Shown in pieces: positions 1 to 10,240 of a stretch of DNA of 64,000 nt (positions within the stretch are counted from its first letter, which is position 1; each line of letters opens with the position of its first letter). This stretch comes from Oegoconia quadripuncta (Eukaryota > Arthropoda > Insecta > Lepidoptera > Autostichidae). The stretch is from the NCBI GenBank assembly GCA_949316235.1, contig OX438748.1:35990036-36054035 (forward strand), read 5' to 3'. The position numbers and the translations under genes are program-made. The notes under the pieces were generated by a model, which was given only the letters and a program-made list of their open reading frames with translations, searched no databases and was not told the DNA's origin.

Positions 1-89
1 TTGGTTAAGCCGTCCCGAAGATGTTTAGCTTTAACATAGTTGGTTTAGTCTCTCTGGATGATACAATCATTTGTTTTCTCTGGGATTTT

Positions 90-290
90 CTACATTTTTA
101 AACAATTTACAAACTTTATTTTTTGTAGACAATCAGCACAGCACAGTCCAATTGTCCTTGCAAATTTGGCGCTTTGTGATTTGATTTTCACGTCTTTAGA
201 TCTTGGACAAAAGATACATCTGCCTTTGGAAATTGATAGAGGGGCTGTCGTAGAAGATTCGAGTCCCTCAATTTCCATACTTCGTCTCAT
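90..290 (-). pseudogene. possible piggyBac-type transposase C-terminal fragment
   Basis: A 66-codon open stretch on the minus strand contains a cysteine-rich segment with CIFCPRSKD followed by CCADC. Spaced Cys pairs after a basic RC..C sequence resemble the C-terminal zinc-binding domain of piggyBac-like transposases. The middle CxxC pair expected there reads AKFA, so if the assignment is right the copy is degraded. No DDD catalytic core was seen upstream on the same strand, and the piece is too short to be secure. An unrelated chance ORF is the main alternative. Confidence 0.3.
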
Positions 291-739
291 CTATTTTGCA
301 ATAGTTCAACAAAATCTGACTTCTATAAAACTCTCTTCAGGTATATCAAAGCAACTCTGCACGCATGCAAGTGAATTTTGAAGTAATGACCGTTTTAGGA
401 AGCTACTAGGCTTGTAGAGAAGATAGTTACAAAATTCGAGGAATGATACAACTTTGAATGTGCACTGGGGTCCAAGTGAACCCCGCGGAGTTAACAAAAC
501 TTTTACAACGTTAACACTTTATACTATAATCCAGATTGTCAAATACATGCAGTTATGAGAAATGTTGAGGGCCCGCTCCTTACCTCACTTTTCTTGGTTC
601 AAGTCGAGTCTGACCATTTTTGATCTTCATTCCATTACAATAAGGTCCAAATTTGATCATAACCGATGAATAGCGTGCGCCTCACCCCGTGGCGCCGACA
701 CCGGCAGACACCATAGTTCATACCTCGTTACTGGTAGGG
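291..739. other. no gene seen
   Basis: This stretch is AT-rich. A 63-codon minus-strand ORF (306-497) has no recognisable motif. No repeat shared with the rest of the window was noticed. Confidence 0.4.
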
Positions 740-985
740 CTGCAGCTTTTTTTTTGCAATTTACCTTTGATACAAAAAGAGGAGTGTTTTAAGTTTGACG
801 CCTTGTAACCCCTAGCATATTTGGGGGACTGGCTAGCTTATGTCAAACAGATGGAACACCACAACGATTCAAAAACCTAACGTTATTTAAATTGAGTCAC
901 AAGATGTGATTGCCAGATGGTTCTTAGCCATGTTTGGTGGTAGTCGACTAAGTAGATATTTAACTTTGTGTCAGATTAGTGGCCA
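740..985 (-). repeat. degenerate SINE B copy
   Basis: The stretch around 815-875 (tatttgggggactggctagctta, then tgtcaaacagatggaacaccacaa) resembles the body of the SINE B family seen better at 29925-30262 and 59935-60255. The tRNA-like head is not recognisable. It is an old copy with loose boundaries. Confidence 0.4.
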
Positions 986-1239
986 CCCCTGTAGTCCCCG
1001 GATTGATCACCTCAGAACAACCGGGACCTAGAGTTTAACGTGCCCTCAGGTCCAACTCCTGATCCTCCCAGCGCTTGTCTTGTTTGTAAAACTTAATAAA
1101 CTTTATTGATCAGACACGGCCAGTATATCAAGGCACTTACATGACAACTCGGCATACATTGCTGTTTATATTTAAATATAATTAACAAGTCGCCTAACAA
1201 TGTCAGTAATGTACGAGTATGTATCTCGCCTGAATCATA

Positions 1240-1655
1240 ATCATATCAGCCACAGGACATCCACTGCTGAACATAGACCTCCCCCATAGCTTTTCAGAGC
1301 CATAAATTTGCCTGCATCCAGCGATTTCGCACAACCATCCACCTTGTGAGTGGACGTCCTACGCAGCGCGTGCCAATGCGTGGTCACCACTCGAGAACTT
1401 TAATGCCCCACCGGCCATCAGCTGTTCGAGCTATGTGCCCTGCCCAGCGCCACTTCAATTTATTAATCCGCTGGACTATATCAGTGACCTTCATTCGTCT
1501 ACGGATTTCCTCATTCCTGATTCGATCACGTAGTGAAACGCCGAGCATCGTCCTCTCTATGGAGAGCTATGGCTCGTTGCATGACTTTGAGCTTTCTTAT
1601 GAGGCCCATAGTGAGAGACTACCTTTCAGTGCCATACGTCATCACTGGTAACACA
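1240..1655 (-). mobile_element. RTE-type LINE, 3' fragment (ORF2 C-terminus)
   Basis: Read on the minus strand, this encodes the recurrent C-terminal signature of RTE-clade reverse transcriptases in pieces: RDRIRNEEIRRR, KLKWRWAGHIAR, DGRWG, VGRPLTRW, and a final EVYVQQW just before the 3' tail. The frame is broken by stops (for example inside the W.PR segment). It is 5'-truncated, as usual for LINEs. The plus strand begins with the familiar catatcagccacaggacatcc motif, which is the element's 3' end. Confidence 0.65.
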
Positions 1656-1900
1656 CATTGATTAAAACTTCAAACTTCAAGCATTTATTTCAACGTAAGA
1701 TACATGATATCATTTGTTAAATGTCAATTTAAATCTATTTGAAATAAAATAGGGCTAAGCATTTTTCGGTCAGTCAGTATGTCCAAGCTACCACCGCTTC
1801 GGAAAGGGAAATCATCTGTGGGAAAAGAAGCGGCACAAGAAACCTACAGGATCATTTTCTTCGCTTTTCTTTTTATATATATAAAAGTATACAACTAATA

Positions 1901-2310
1901 CAATTTTATAATTTTTGGGAGCTATGCGAAGTATATCAAGCGTTTTTTTCATTCAGGTAGTCACTAATTTTGTAAAACCTTTTTTTGTTAATGTTGTTTT
2001 GACATGGTTTTTAAATAGTTTTTCATTTAGATTAATGATATTCTCAGGTATAAGGTTATAAAAACGTATACAGTGTCCCATAAATGATGTATTAACTTTG
2101 TTCAGTCTGAACATAGGGGTGGCTAATTTGTCCTTATATCTCAAATTTGAGTTATGCTTATCACTATTTTTTTGGGAATGCAGAAAGAGTTTAGTCTTTA
2201 AGCACTGAGGTATTTGGACGAGAAAACGTTGCGCAGTTTCCTGACCGTTGCTAATCTGAGTTAGATTCGTCGATTTGCCTCTCTTGTTGCACCTATTCAA
2301 TCGGGTCTCT
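1901..2310 (-). mobile_element. 5'-truncated CR1/Jockey-group LINE (LINE-1 family), ORF2 C-terminus
   Basis: The 115-codon minus ORF (1953-2300) matches the end of the ORF2 in the large element at 3.3-8.5 kb: KNSDKHNSNLRYKDKLA, then a segment ending GHCIRFYNLIPENI, then LTKKGF. This is an independent, older, truncated copy of the same family. No target duplication was identified. Confidence 0.75.
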
Positions 2311-2605
2311 TGTCTAGAGAGACATACTCGCTAACTTCCCAGCTGATATTTGTGTGGGTATCCCGTATCCCGAATTGTCACACAAAATTACAACAGATAA
2401 TCCAATGTCTTTTTGCTCGCTCTACAACCCTTAAGTTAGAAAATGATAGAACTATCAATCGGCAACCTTAACCTCCAAGTTAGAGTGAATAAATGACGCA
2501 ATCAGCGACACGACCGAGCGTTGCGACCGCGACTGTTCTACAGGTACGTTCTCACTTCGCCGGTTGTTTATTTGTCGCACAACGTCAATGGTTATTGGAT
2601 GTTGT
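2311..2605. other. no gene seen
   Basis: No open frame with family features was found, and no repeat match was noticed. Confidence 0.4.
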
Positions 2606-2607
2606 TT

Positions 2608-3190
2608 GGAAGTATTGACACTACTCGTGGAACAGTCGCATTCGCTATTTGTTTTCGTTTAGCAAAGTTCACTAATATCTACACCTACACATACAAATAA
2701 CACATACACACACATATACATTAACACTCGTATGTATTCCCACAAAACTACACTTATGTTGTTACATTTTCTTCTTTTCTTTAAATTTAATATCCAAAAA
2801 AATCTTTATTTGCAACACAGATTGTATAAAAATGTAACTTGGCTACTTATTTGTTTTCTATGGTAACTGACTTCCTGCGATACGGTTTTAGGCCTAGTGT
2901 AGGAGATAGAGTTTAAGTAATATGCTTGTCAGATACTGATGCCAGGACAACATTTGTTTAAATATTATACTACCCATGATAAAAAAAAATTGTGAGTTCT
3001 GTAGTGTATATATAGTGTTTAATGGCATAATAATAAAGATTTCATTTCATTAAAATTGCAAAAAAAGTCAGTCGTTAAGCGAAATACGAACTGTCAGGTG
3101 GCGTAATGTTTGATCCATCAATCTGTCCGCGGGCCCCCGTGGTGGATTATGGCCATGCCCTCTCCCACTGCTGTACCTCAACAGTGTGTT
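2608..3190 (+). repeat. split or degraded 5S-like SINE pieces
   Basis: 2615-2665 resembles the head of the 5S-like SINE at 14975 (actcgtgg..cagtcgcattcgctattt). 3060-3185 resembles its 3' body (actgtcaggtggc and cccgtggtggattatggcc). About 400 bp of unrelated AT-rich DNA with a (CACATA)-rich stretch separates them. Whether they were one copy is inferred. Confidence 0.35.
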
Positions 3191-3274
3191 TTTGATGACA
3201 TGTTAACAGTTGAACTACTTATTGTATCCTAATTATATAACAGTTAAATGTGAATTATCTTCAATCATTACATT

Positions 3275-3345
3275 CACGACCTTTATCCCAAATGGGTTGG
3301 TCAGAGATATCCCAAATGCGTTTGGGTGTTTAAACATTAAAAATT
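3275..3345 (-). repeat. repeat family C, 3' part (interrupted copy)
   Basis: On the minus strand this holds the 3' end of a short interspersed family: tttgggatatctctgacca followed by a sequence ending in ataaaggtcgtga. Its missing 5' portion is found at 8505-8690 in the same orientation, on the far side of the 5.1-kb LINE. Confidence 0.6.
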
Positions 3346-3558
3346 TATTAAAAAAAAAAAAAAAAATCAAAATATTTTTATTTCATAGGATAAAATTATC
3401 ACTTGAAAACGTCACTATTAATATTAATATTACATTATAGTTTAAATTTACTGCTCATTCACAAAGCTGACTCCCCAGAGAAGAACGAGCAAGAAACTCT
3501 AGGGTTGCTCTTTTAAACAGATTATAGGTTGCGATTTGATAATTATATCAATAGACAG

Positions 3559-6499
3559 CTATGTCCATGCTTGCTTATCATTCAAATAGTCAGTGATGTT
3601 ATAATAGCCTTTTGTTAATAATTTCTGTTTTATGATTGCTTTAAATTTATTTAAAGGCATATTTTGAATGTCTACTGGAACCTTATTATAAAAGCGTATA
3701 CATTGCCCTTTGAAGGATTTACTAACTTTGTGAAGTCGGCTAACATAAATAGATAACTGGTTCTTATTCCTTGTATTAACATTGTGCCTATCACTATTTT
3801 TAGCGAATAAGGTTATATTTTTTTTTGCATATAACAAATTCTCATAAATGTATTGAGATGCCATTGTTAAGATATTAATTTCCTTAAACTTATCTCTAAG
3901 AGACTCTCTAGGTCCTAATTTATAAATGGCACGAATAGCACGCTTCTGCAGAACAAAAATCATATGTATGTCAGCAGCGTTTCCCCACAACAATATGCCA
4001 TATGACATCAAACTGTGGAAATAGCTAAAGTAAACCAGTCTTGCGGTATGAACGTCTGTTAAATTTCTGATTTTTTTGACTGCATACGCAGCAGAAGCAA
4101 GCTTTTTCGCTAGTTTCTCAATATGAGGCCCCCACTGAAGCTTAGCATCCAATGTCAGTCCTAAAAAGACAGTAGTGTCTACAAGGTCCAATTTTTCACC
4201 TCGTACAAATATGTCAATAGGCATTTGTTTAACATTAGGTAAAGTAAATTTTAAGCATTTAGTTTTTTTTTCATTCAAAAGAAGATTATTTACTGTAAAC
4301 CAGTTAACAAGTTCAAAAATAGCAGTGTCAGTCGTCACAAGATGATTGATATCTCTTAACTTTAAATAGCACAGAGGTGTCATCTGCAAACAATACTATT
4401 TCACATCTATTCCGGGCAAGATGAGGCAAGTCATTAATGTACACAAGAAACAAAAATGGTCCTAGAATTGAACCTTGTGGCACGCCCATATGGACCTCAG
4501 ACCCAGAGGACTTAGTGCCATTAACATCTACCCTCTGAATTCTATTATACAAGTATGATTTTAAAAGATTCAAAGCCTGACCTTGTATGCCGTAATGGTG
4601 TAATTTCCTGATTAATATATCATAATGAACACAATCAAAAGCCTTTGACAAATCGCAGAAGACGCCAATTGCATCCCGCGAATTCTCCCAGGCATCAAAA
4701 ATATGTTGAACTAGCTCAACACCTGCATCGGTTGTTGAGCGACCCCGTGTGAATCCAAATTGTTTGGGATGCATGATATTGTTTTGATAAAAATGAGGCA
4801 TTAACTGGTTTAAAATCAATTTCTCAAAAATTTTACTAAATGTGGGTAGTACTGATATAGGTCTAAAGTTAGTGGGATCTGATGTACTACCTGCTTTAAA
4901 TAATGGAATGACTTTACTTAGTTTCATTAAATCAGGAAACACTCCACGATCAACACATTTGTTAAATATAGTAGCCAAGTGGGGTGCAATACAATCAATT
5001 ATGGAATTAATAATTTTAACTGATAGGCCGTGAACGTCAGCAGTCTTTTTCATTTGCAATGATTTAAAGGCTTTCAGTACACTATTACTATTTACATGAG
5101 TAAATTTAAAGTTTATCTCACATGGTTCTACATTTTGTAAGATAAGTGATTCAGCCAGAGCGGGAGATGAATTAAGAGATTTAGTGGTCGAGATTGGAAT
5201 GTTGGTAAAGAACTTTTCAAATGATTCGGCAACCTGTAAGTCATTACTAATAATTTTATCGTTTAATTTCAAATTGAATTCTAAATTCCGATCTTCGACT
5301 TTTTTTGTCTCATTATTTATGACTTTCCAAGTGGATTTAATGATGTTAGAACTGTTTTTAATTTTACTAATGGTAAACATAGATTTAGCCTCAGAACAAA
5401 CGCGTTTAAAAATTTTTGAATAATTCCTAACATAGCTAACAAAGGTATCATTTTTATTATATGATTTTTCGGCATAAAGTTCATATAATCTATTTCTGCT
5501 TTTGTGAATTCCTGCTGTCGCCCAATCACTGAACATTAGCGACTCGCTGACTTTTATTGTTTTTGACTTAAAAACTTTTTCATATTGATCTTTAGTTAAA
5601 TCAAATACAGTGTTATACAATTTATTTGGATCATCATTATAAGTCAAATAAGGCACTTTTGTTATTATATTATTTCGAAATAATTTTAGCCGACTTTCGT
5701 TAACAGGCACACACTTAATTATTTTTTTCAACCTTCTTTCAGCAATCTCAAATATAGTTAATTGACCGGAGTGGTCTGATTGTAATTTGTTAACAATAGA
5801 TTTATAAACAGGTTTAATGTTCGCAAAAATATTATCAAGACAGGTTGCACAAGTTGCTGTTGTCCTGGTTGGTTCAAGAAAAACATTAACTAAGTTGTGA
5901 CAAAGAAAAAATGATTGGAATCTTCTAGTCAAAGGAGTGTCTTGCAGTATATTGATATTAAAATCGCCACAAATTAAAATGTACTTATTGGTATTACCAA
6001 TTTTATACAGCGCTTCATCTAAACATATTTCAAACTGGTCATATGAGGAAGCTGGGGGTCTGTATACGCTCATTACAATAAGTCGCTCAAGTTCTATACA
6101 AGATATTTCAATAGTACGTTCAACAGATAGACTCACAATATCATTACGTTCTTTAAATTTCAAATCTTTTCTAATAAGTATTAAGGAGCCTCCGCGTATG
6201 GCGTTTTTTCTGCTGAACGAACTTGCGACCTGGTGACCACTAAAATTAAATAAGAGTTCATAGGTCTTTAACCAGTGTTCAGTAAGACACATAATATCAA
6301 TTTTAAAATTATTCATAAATAATTCGATTGTTAGATCTTTGCCCAAAATGCCCTGAATATTCTGATGAAATACTTTTAGATTATATTTATTGTTCAATTT
6401 ACATATTTTTGTGGGCTGGCTATTAATAGTTTTATAATTCTTAATTAATTTTAATAAGGTGCCAGAGTTACTCTCCGTTGTCTTAAATTCTAATTTAAA
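3559..6499 (-). pseudogene. LINE-1 ORF2: AP endonuclease + reverse transcriptase, one frameshift
   Basis: The endonuclease is read from 6397: VFHQNIQGILGK, LTEHWL (catalytic Glu), ICGDFNINI and SDHSGQL. The reverse transcriptase follows: FRPISVLPTFSKIFEK, QFGFTRGRSTTDAG, FCDLSKAFDCVHYD, GVPQGSILGPF and catalytic FADDTSVLF. Just after FADD, near 4345-4360, the frame shifts by one base. The remaining 270 codons (4389-3559) hold the thumb and C-terminal domain, including KTKCLKFTLP, LGLTLDAKLQW, SYGILLWG and QCIRFYNKVP. The frame is open without an ATG from 6499, overlapping the end of ORF1 by 10 nt. The first in-frame ATG lies inside the endonuclease. The frameshift makes this copy non-autonomous. 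Confidence 0.85.
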
Positions 6500-8079
6500 T
6501 TATTTAAAATTGGAATAAATTCCAAAGATTTGTTTATGTCATTACACTGGTCATTAGAAGCAGTGGTCAATTTTTTTGTCAAAATATTGACAGAGTTATT
6601 AATATAATAAGATAGCGACTCTGCTACCTGTTGTTTATAAAATTTGGATAGATAATAATATCTACCTTTTGTCAAATAAAAATTTTTTACAAGTATATTT
6701 GTGTCAATCATGTGAAATTTGTCTGCATTTCGACATACTAATGTATGTAATAAACAATTTACATAATGCCTTGTCTTGTTCTCGTCATCAGTATGACTAT
6801 GGCTGAAGGGCAAGGCAAACAAAACAATTTTAATTATGTTAGGCATTAATGCCAACTGTGAAAAATAATTAGATAACATTTTTTTGTTCGCCTTGTGCCT
6901 TCTGCCAACAAATATAATTAATACTGTATCAGGGCGGAATTCAGTTGATACAATCTTCTCCAATATATTGGAGAAGCTTGCACCAGGCATACACATATTA
7001 GTAATGGGCTGACCCATGTATCGGTATAGTTGTGAACCAAGGTTTTTTCCAAATTCATCACTGTACATCAAAACATTTATCTTATTCGAAATGGACGTGT
7101 TATGGTCTGTTGCACTCGGCGCCCCGGGCTCGGCGGCCGACGGAGGAGTGCCACATACGGGCGATGGGGATGGTGCCTGGTTCGCTGACAAACATTCACA
7201 ATGGTGATTATTCGTTAACGAATCAAATCGCTCTAAGTTATAATTGGATAATTTTAATAAGTTATCCATGGCCAGTACATGCTCACTAATTTCCTTCTGG
7301 GCAGTGTCATATTTATTGGTCATAGTGACCAAAGCCTCGTTAAGGTTGTGTATTTCCAAGCGGAGGTGCCGTGTGTCACATTCATAAGTTTTTCTGCTTT
7401 TTTCTAAACTAATATTACATTCGCCTAATTGATGAAGCAGGTTTATACGTTCTTTTGTTAGGCAAATGTTCTTACAAAATGCACTATTTTTCTTAACTAA
7501 AGACTGAGTTTTTTTAATGTACCTATTGATCTTTACATATTTTTTCAACTTATTTTTACTAGTCATGCATATAGGCGATTTCAATTGAGTTGAATTTAAT
7601 GTAATGTCATTACAATTTGTTAGATCAATAGTTACTGGTGAGATGGCAGTAGTCAGGGACGGGTCTTTACCTACTAGCTCATCAAAAAGAGACTGTGTAC
7701 GCGATGATTGTTGGTCATCTTGAGTGGTCTGCAGTGTGGATATCTGTCGGTTAGCATCACGCAACTCGGCCTCCAGGCCAGCGATACGCGCGAGGGCGTC
7801 CTCGAATTCCTGGCTGCTCGTGTCAAATTGGTCCACCTCTTGCTGAAGTTGATCTCTCTGCCCTACCATGTCCGTGAATCGAGTGTGTAGTTCTGCCATC
7901 TCACACTTTAACATTGTGTTTTTATTTACTACTTCTAGTACTTCTTTCTCGCTATCATCCCTTTCTCTCAACAGCTGTTCGCATAAGGCCTTGGATGACT
8001 TTAGCTCGTTCAAGGTCAACTGGAGTTGATTTTCCAGCTGGCGAGTGGCAACAGTACCTCGAGTAATCCTTGTTGACAT
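6490..8079 (-). CDS. LINE-1 ORF1 protein: coiled coil plus SGNH-hydrolase-like domain
   Basis: A 529-aa intact ORF with an ATG at 8079. Residues 10-125 are rich in heptad-like E/L/Q/K repeats (for example LENQLQLTLNELK) and probably form a coiled coil for trimerisation. A Pro/Ser/Ala linker near 300-325 is GC-rich. Residues about 335-500 look like the esterase domain of type-IV ORF1 proteins: YSDEFG (candidate nucleophile Ser340 followed by Asp), PGASFSNI (block II-like Gly) and IFVGRR where GxND is usual. The GRR variant suggests altered or lost hydrolase activity. No CCHC knuckles are present. ORF1 proteins bind element RNA. The stop TAG lies inside the open ORF2 frame. Confidence 0.8.
   Translation of the reverse strand: MSTRITRGTVATRQLENQLQLTLNELKSSKALCEQLLRERDDSEKEVLEVVNKNTMLKCEMAELHTRFTDMVGQRDQLQQEVDQFDTSSQEFEDALARIAGLEAELRDANRQISTLQTTQDDQQSSRTQSLFDELVGKDPSLTTAISPVTIDLTNCNDITLNSTQLKSPICMTSKNKLKKYVKINRYIKKTQSLVKKNSAFCKNICLTKERINLLHQLGECNISLEKSRKTYECDTRHLRLEIHNLNEALVTMTNKYDTAQKEISEHVLAMDNLLKLSNYNLERFDSLTNNHHCECLSANQAPSPSPVCGTPPSAAEPGAPSATDHNTSISNKINVLMYSDEFGKNLGSQLYRYMGQPITNMCMPGASFSNILEKIVSTEFRPDTVLIIFVGRRHKANKKMLSNYFSQLALMPNIIKIVLFALPFSHSHTDDENKTRHYVNCLLHTLVCRNADKFHMIDTNILVKNFYLTKGRYYYLSKFYKQQVAESLSYYINNSVNILTKKLTTASNDQCNDINKSLEFIPILNNLN
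6493..6499 (-). promoter_or_regulatory. candidate -1 ribosomal frameshift heptamer T TTA AAT at ORF1/ORF2 overlap
   Basis: Directly before the ORF1 TAG (6492-6490), ORF1 codons read TTA AAT preceded by T, fitting X XXY YYZ. Slipping back one base gives TTT AAA TTA GAA, exactly the open ORF2 frame. Only a weak 4-bp stem (AGAG/CTCT with a 3-nt loop) is visible shortly downstream. AT-richness makes chance occurrence possible. Confidence 0.4.
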
Positions 8080-8504
8080 TGTAAATGGGTTACAAAATAG
8101 ATTCGATTGGTATTTATAGGCTAACCGCCGCGAACAGCCGGTAAGATTGAGGTTATGTTTAGCGCGACTGCGAACAAGTAACCTTACTACAATTGCATAA
8201 ATAGCTTTGAACAGAGAAACTATCGATGATTTTAGTACACTTTAAATAATTCGTGTTATATTTGGGGTAATATTTCAAAAATATACGTACTAACGGTCTA
8301 CTTGTCACTATGGTCACTCTAAGGCACAGTACACTTATTTTTACAATGTCTACGCTCTTAACTTACTATGTTTTACATTTATTGTGTACCAAGGTATAAT
8401 TATCACAAAATTAATTACACATTAATTGGAAAAAACCATAAAAAATAATTAAAATATTAAAGAGAAATTAAGTTCACAACCAAACCGGTGGGTAGCCAGT
8501 GTTC

Positions 8505-8690
8505 TTGAAACAACATCCACGGTTCACCTTTAGAAATGTACAGAAATGCACACGTGGCAGGGGGCGAGACCATGGAACGTTGGAACGTGCAGATCAATAG
8601 TTGTTTTATGGTGTAGTCCCATAGTGGCCTTTACGCCACCCACAGGAACAGACGGGTTGGTTCTATTCTTTATTGTGCCAAAAATACACA
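8505..8690 (-). repeat. repeat family C, 5' part (interrupted copy)
   Basis: On the minus strand this reads accaacccgtctgttcctgt, then gcacgtg, tgcatttctgtacatttct, and aaccgtggatgttgtttcaa, matching the uninterrupted copy at 57480-57740. The match stops where LINE-1 begins. Confidence 0.6.
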
Positions 8691-8837
8691 GCGCCTCTTC
8701 AATAATTATTATCATAAATATGAACTATATCTTCCCAAAGGTACTAAATCGGTGACTTACATAGGTGGAACTGAATTCAAATTAGTGATCAATATCTTAA
8801 TAAAACAATTGTTATCGACACAATGATAGGAGCTATA

Positions 8838-9240
8838 TATTGGGTCTTTACCTATGAAATTGGAGTTTTATTTTTCGTTAATCATATGTACCAATTCCTG
8901 CGATTTTCAAAGCTATATCCAAATTTGTTTTTTATTTGGAAAATGGAATATTATTTCAAGGTTTCACATGAAATATTTTTTTAATTTCTGGGCTAAATCA
9001 CATAATAAAAAAAATTTGAACAGAGCTCTTTTCATGTGCTTCCCATAATCATTTCTTAGATTCGCTGAAACTTTTATAAAGCGGTTACTTTTAAAAATTA
9101 ACGCTGCCTATACTTAACTTAATGTTATCCAATAATACACACAAAGTTTAGGTAAATTTGGATTTGCCGTTCCCAAAGAAAACAGTCTTAATTAAATTCT
9201 TCATACAAAATGCCAATTTCATAGGTAAGGACCTCATATA
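8838..9240 (-). mobile_element. MITE B copy 1
   Basis: This is a non-autonomous DNA element whose ends are inverted: gggtctttacctatgaaatt on one side and aggtaaggac on the other, flanked by TATA-type sequence. The body matches copies at 16028-16463 and 61231-61655 (gataacattaagttaagtat and gaaccgctttataaaagttt-like stretches). No ORF. Confidence 0.75.
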
Positions 9241-9484
9241 TATAATTCACTATAGCATAGAATGCTATAGAACCTGTAACACTATACAGTTCTCATTGAC
9301 CCACGGAGACTGTTGTTTGCGACAAAGTTGAACCTTTATCGAGCTAATAGCGACACATAATCCAACACAACCTTTAGTCATCGGTCGTGCTCAAACTAAA
9401 TGACACGAAAGCGTCTCTACAACACGGATATATCATCGTTAAGCAAATTTAATACATCTGACAGCACGGTCGCATGCCGCTAAC

Positions 9485-9560
9485 CGTCTGTCTCGGCCGG
9501 GAATCGAACCCGTCACGCGATCCGCGACGGCCGACTATATCATTTCACACTACACTCCGA
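9485..9560 (-). repeat. tRNA-like (B-box) SINE scrap
   Basis: On the minus strand gacgggttcgattcccggcc carries a clear tRNA B box (GGTTCGATTCC). A convincing A box and cloverleaf were not found, so it is listed as a tRNA-derived repeat and not as a tRNA gene. Confidence 0.35.
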
Positions 9561-9757
9561 CACCGGGTTTGGCGCTCATCATCGAAAATAAACTGTATTT
9601 TTATGGATTGTAAAAAGTTATTTCGAATGTGCGGCGCTTGAGCGGTTGGGTTATTCTCTAAGTCCCTTTCCCATTACTTCGGTTAAATGTTTTTAATATT
9701 TTTTAAACCTCGGCACTAAAGGGGGGGTTTTATAAGTTGGAAGCTTATACCTGTAGG

Positions 9758-10240
9758 CAGTGACGTGCACAGTATTTTGTCGCAGGGTAGACAGAGCGAT
9801 AAAATTTGCTATTAAATGAGAAAAAATACAACTACAAAACTGGTCTTCTGACACGAAACAATTTGTAAAGGATTTATCCGTTAGACTGGTTCACACGTCT
9901 GGAGATGTGAGAGCTGGTGCCTACTTTGCTCAGCAGCTGAGCTTATGCATTCAGCGGGGCAATAGCGCTAGCGTACTAGGTACTATGCCTCACGGAAGCG
10001 AGTTGGATGGCGAATTTTTTCTATAAGATATGGGTATTTTTAATTGTGTTTTATAAATTTGTTATTTCATGCACTTAATTAATGAACCACAAAATAATAA
10101 CTTACTCTTATCACAAACTGTTTAGAATATTTATGTTCACATCAGTATGAATGAGCTATCTTGATAATGCGTTTCGAGGAAAGCTTACAATTGTTTATGG
10201 TAGGAACTGCCTTTATGCCTGTATAGAGGGCACGCCACTG
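9758..10240. mobile_element. MITE D copy 1 (hAT-like termini)
   Basis: The left end cagtgacgtgcacag and the right end gggcacgccactg form short inverted termini. The body (aaaatttgctatta, then aactacaaaact, then gcttacaattgtttatggta) matches a second copy at 53355-53933. Candidate 8-bp duplications are imperfect. hAT membership is suggested only by CAGTG termini. Confidence 0.55.

Larger units (their letters stand above)
3346..8504 (-). mobile_element. near-full-length CR1/Jockey-group non-LTR retrotransposon (LINE-1)
   Basis: Order on the minus strand: 5' UTR (about 8504-8080), ORF1 (8079-6490), ORF2 endonuclease plus reverse transcriptase (6499-3559), 3' UTR ending near 3367. The 3' terminus is a short TTTTGAT unit. 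Other family copies end in tandem TTTTGAT repeats (46902-46925), so this lineage lacks a poly(A) tail. The insertion splits a copy of repeat C, which sets both boundaries to within a few bases. ORF2 has one frameshift. Exact clade (CR1, Daphne, Jockey) is not settled by eye. Confidence 0.85.

Noticed and set aside
7016..7289. Plus-strand ORFs in LINE-1 ORF1
   Set aside because: Antisense shadows of the Pro/Ala-rich linker.
9485..9560. tRNA gene
   Set aside because: Good B box but no convincing A box, anticodon arm or acceptor pairing.
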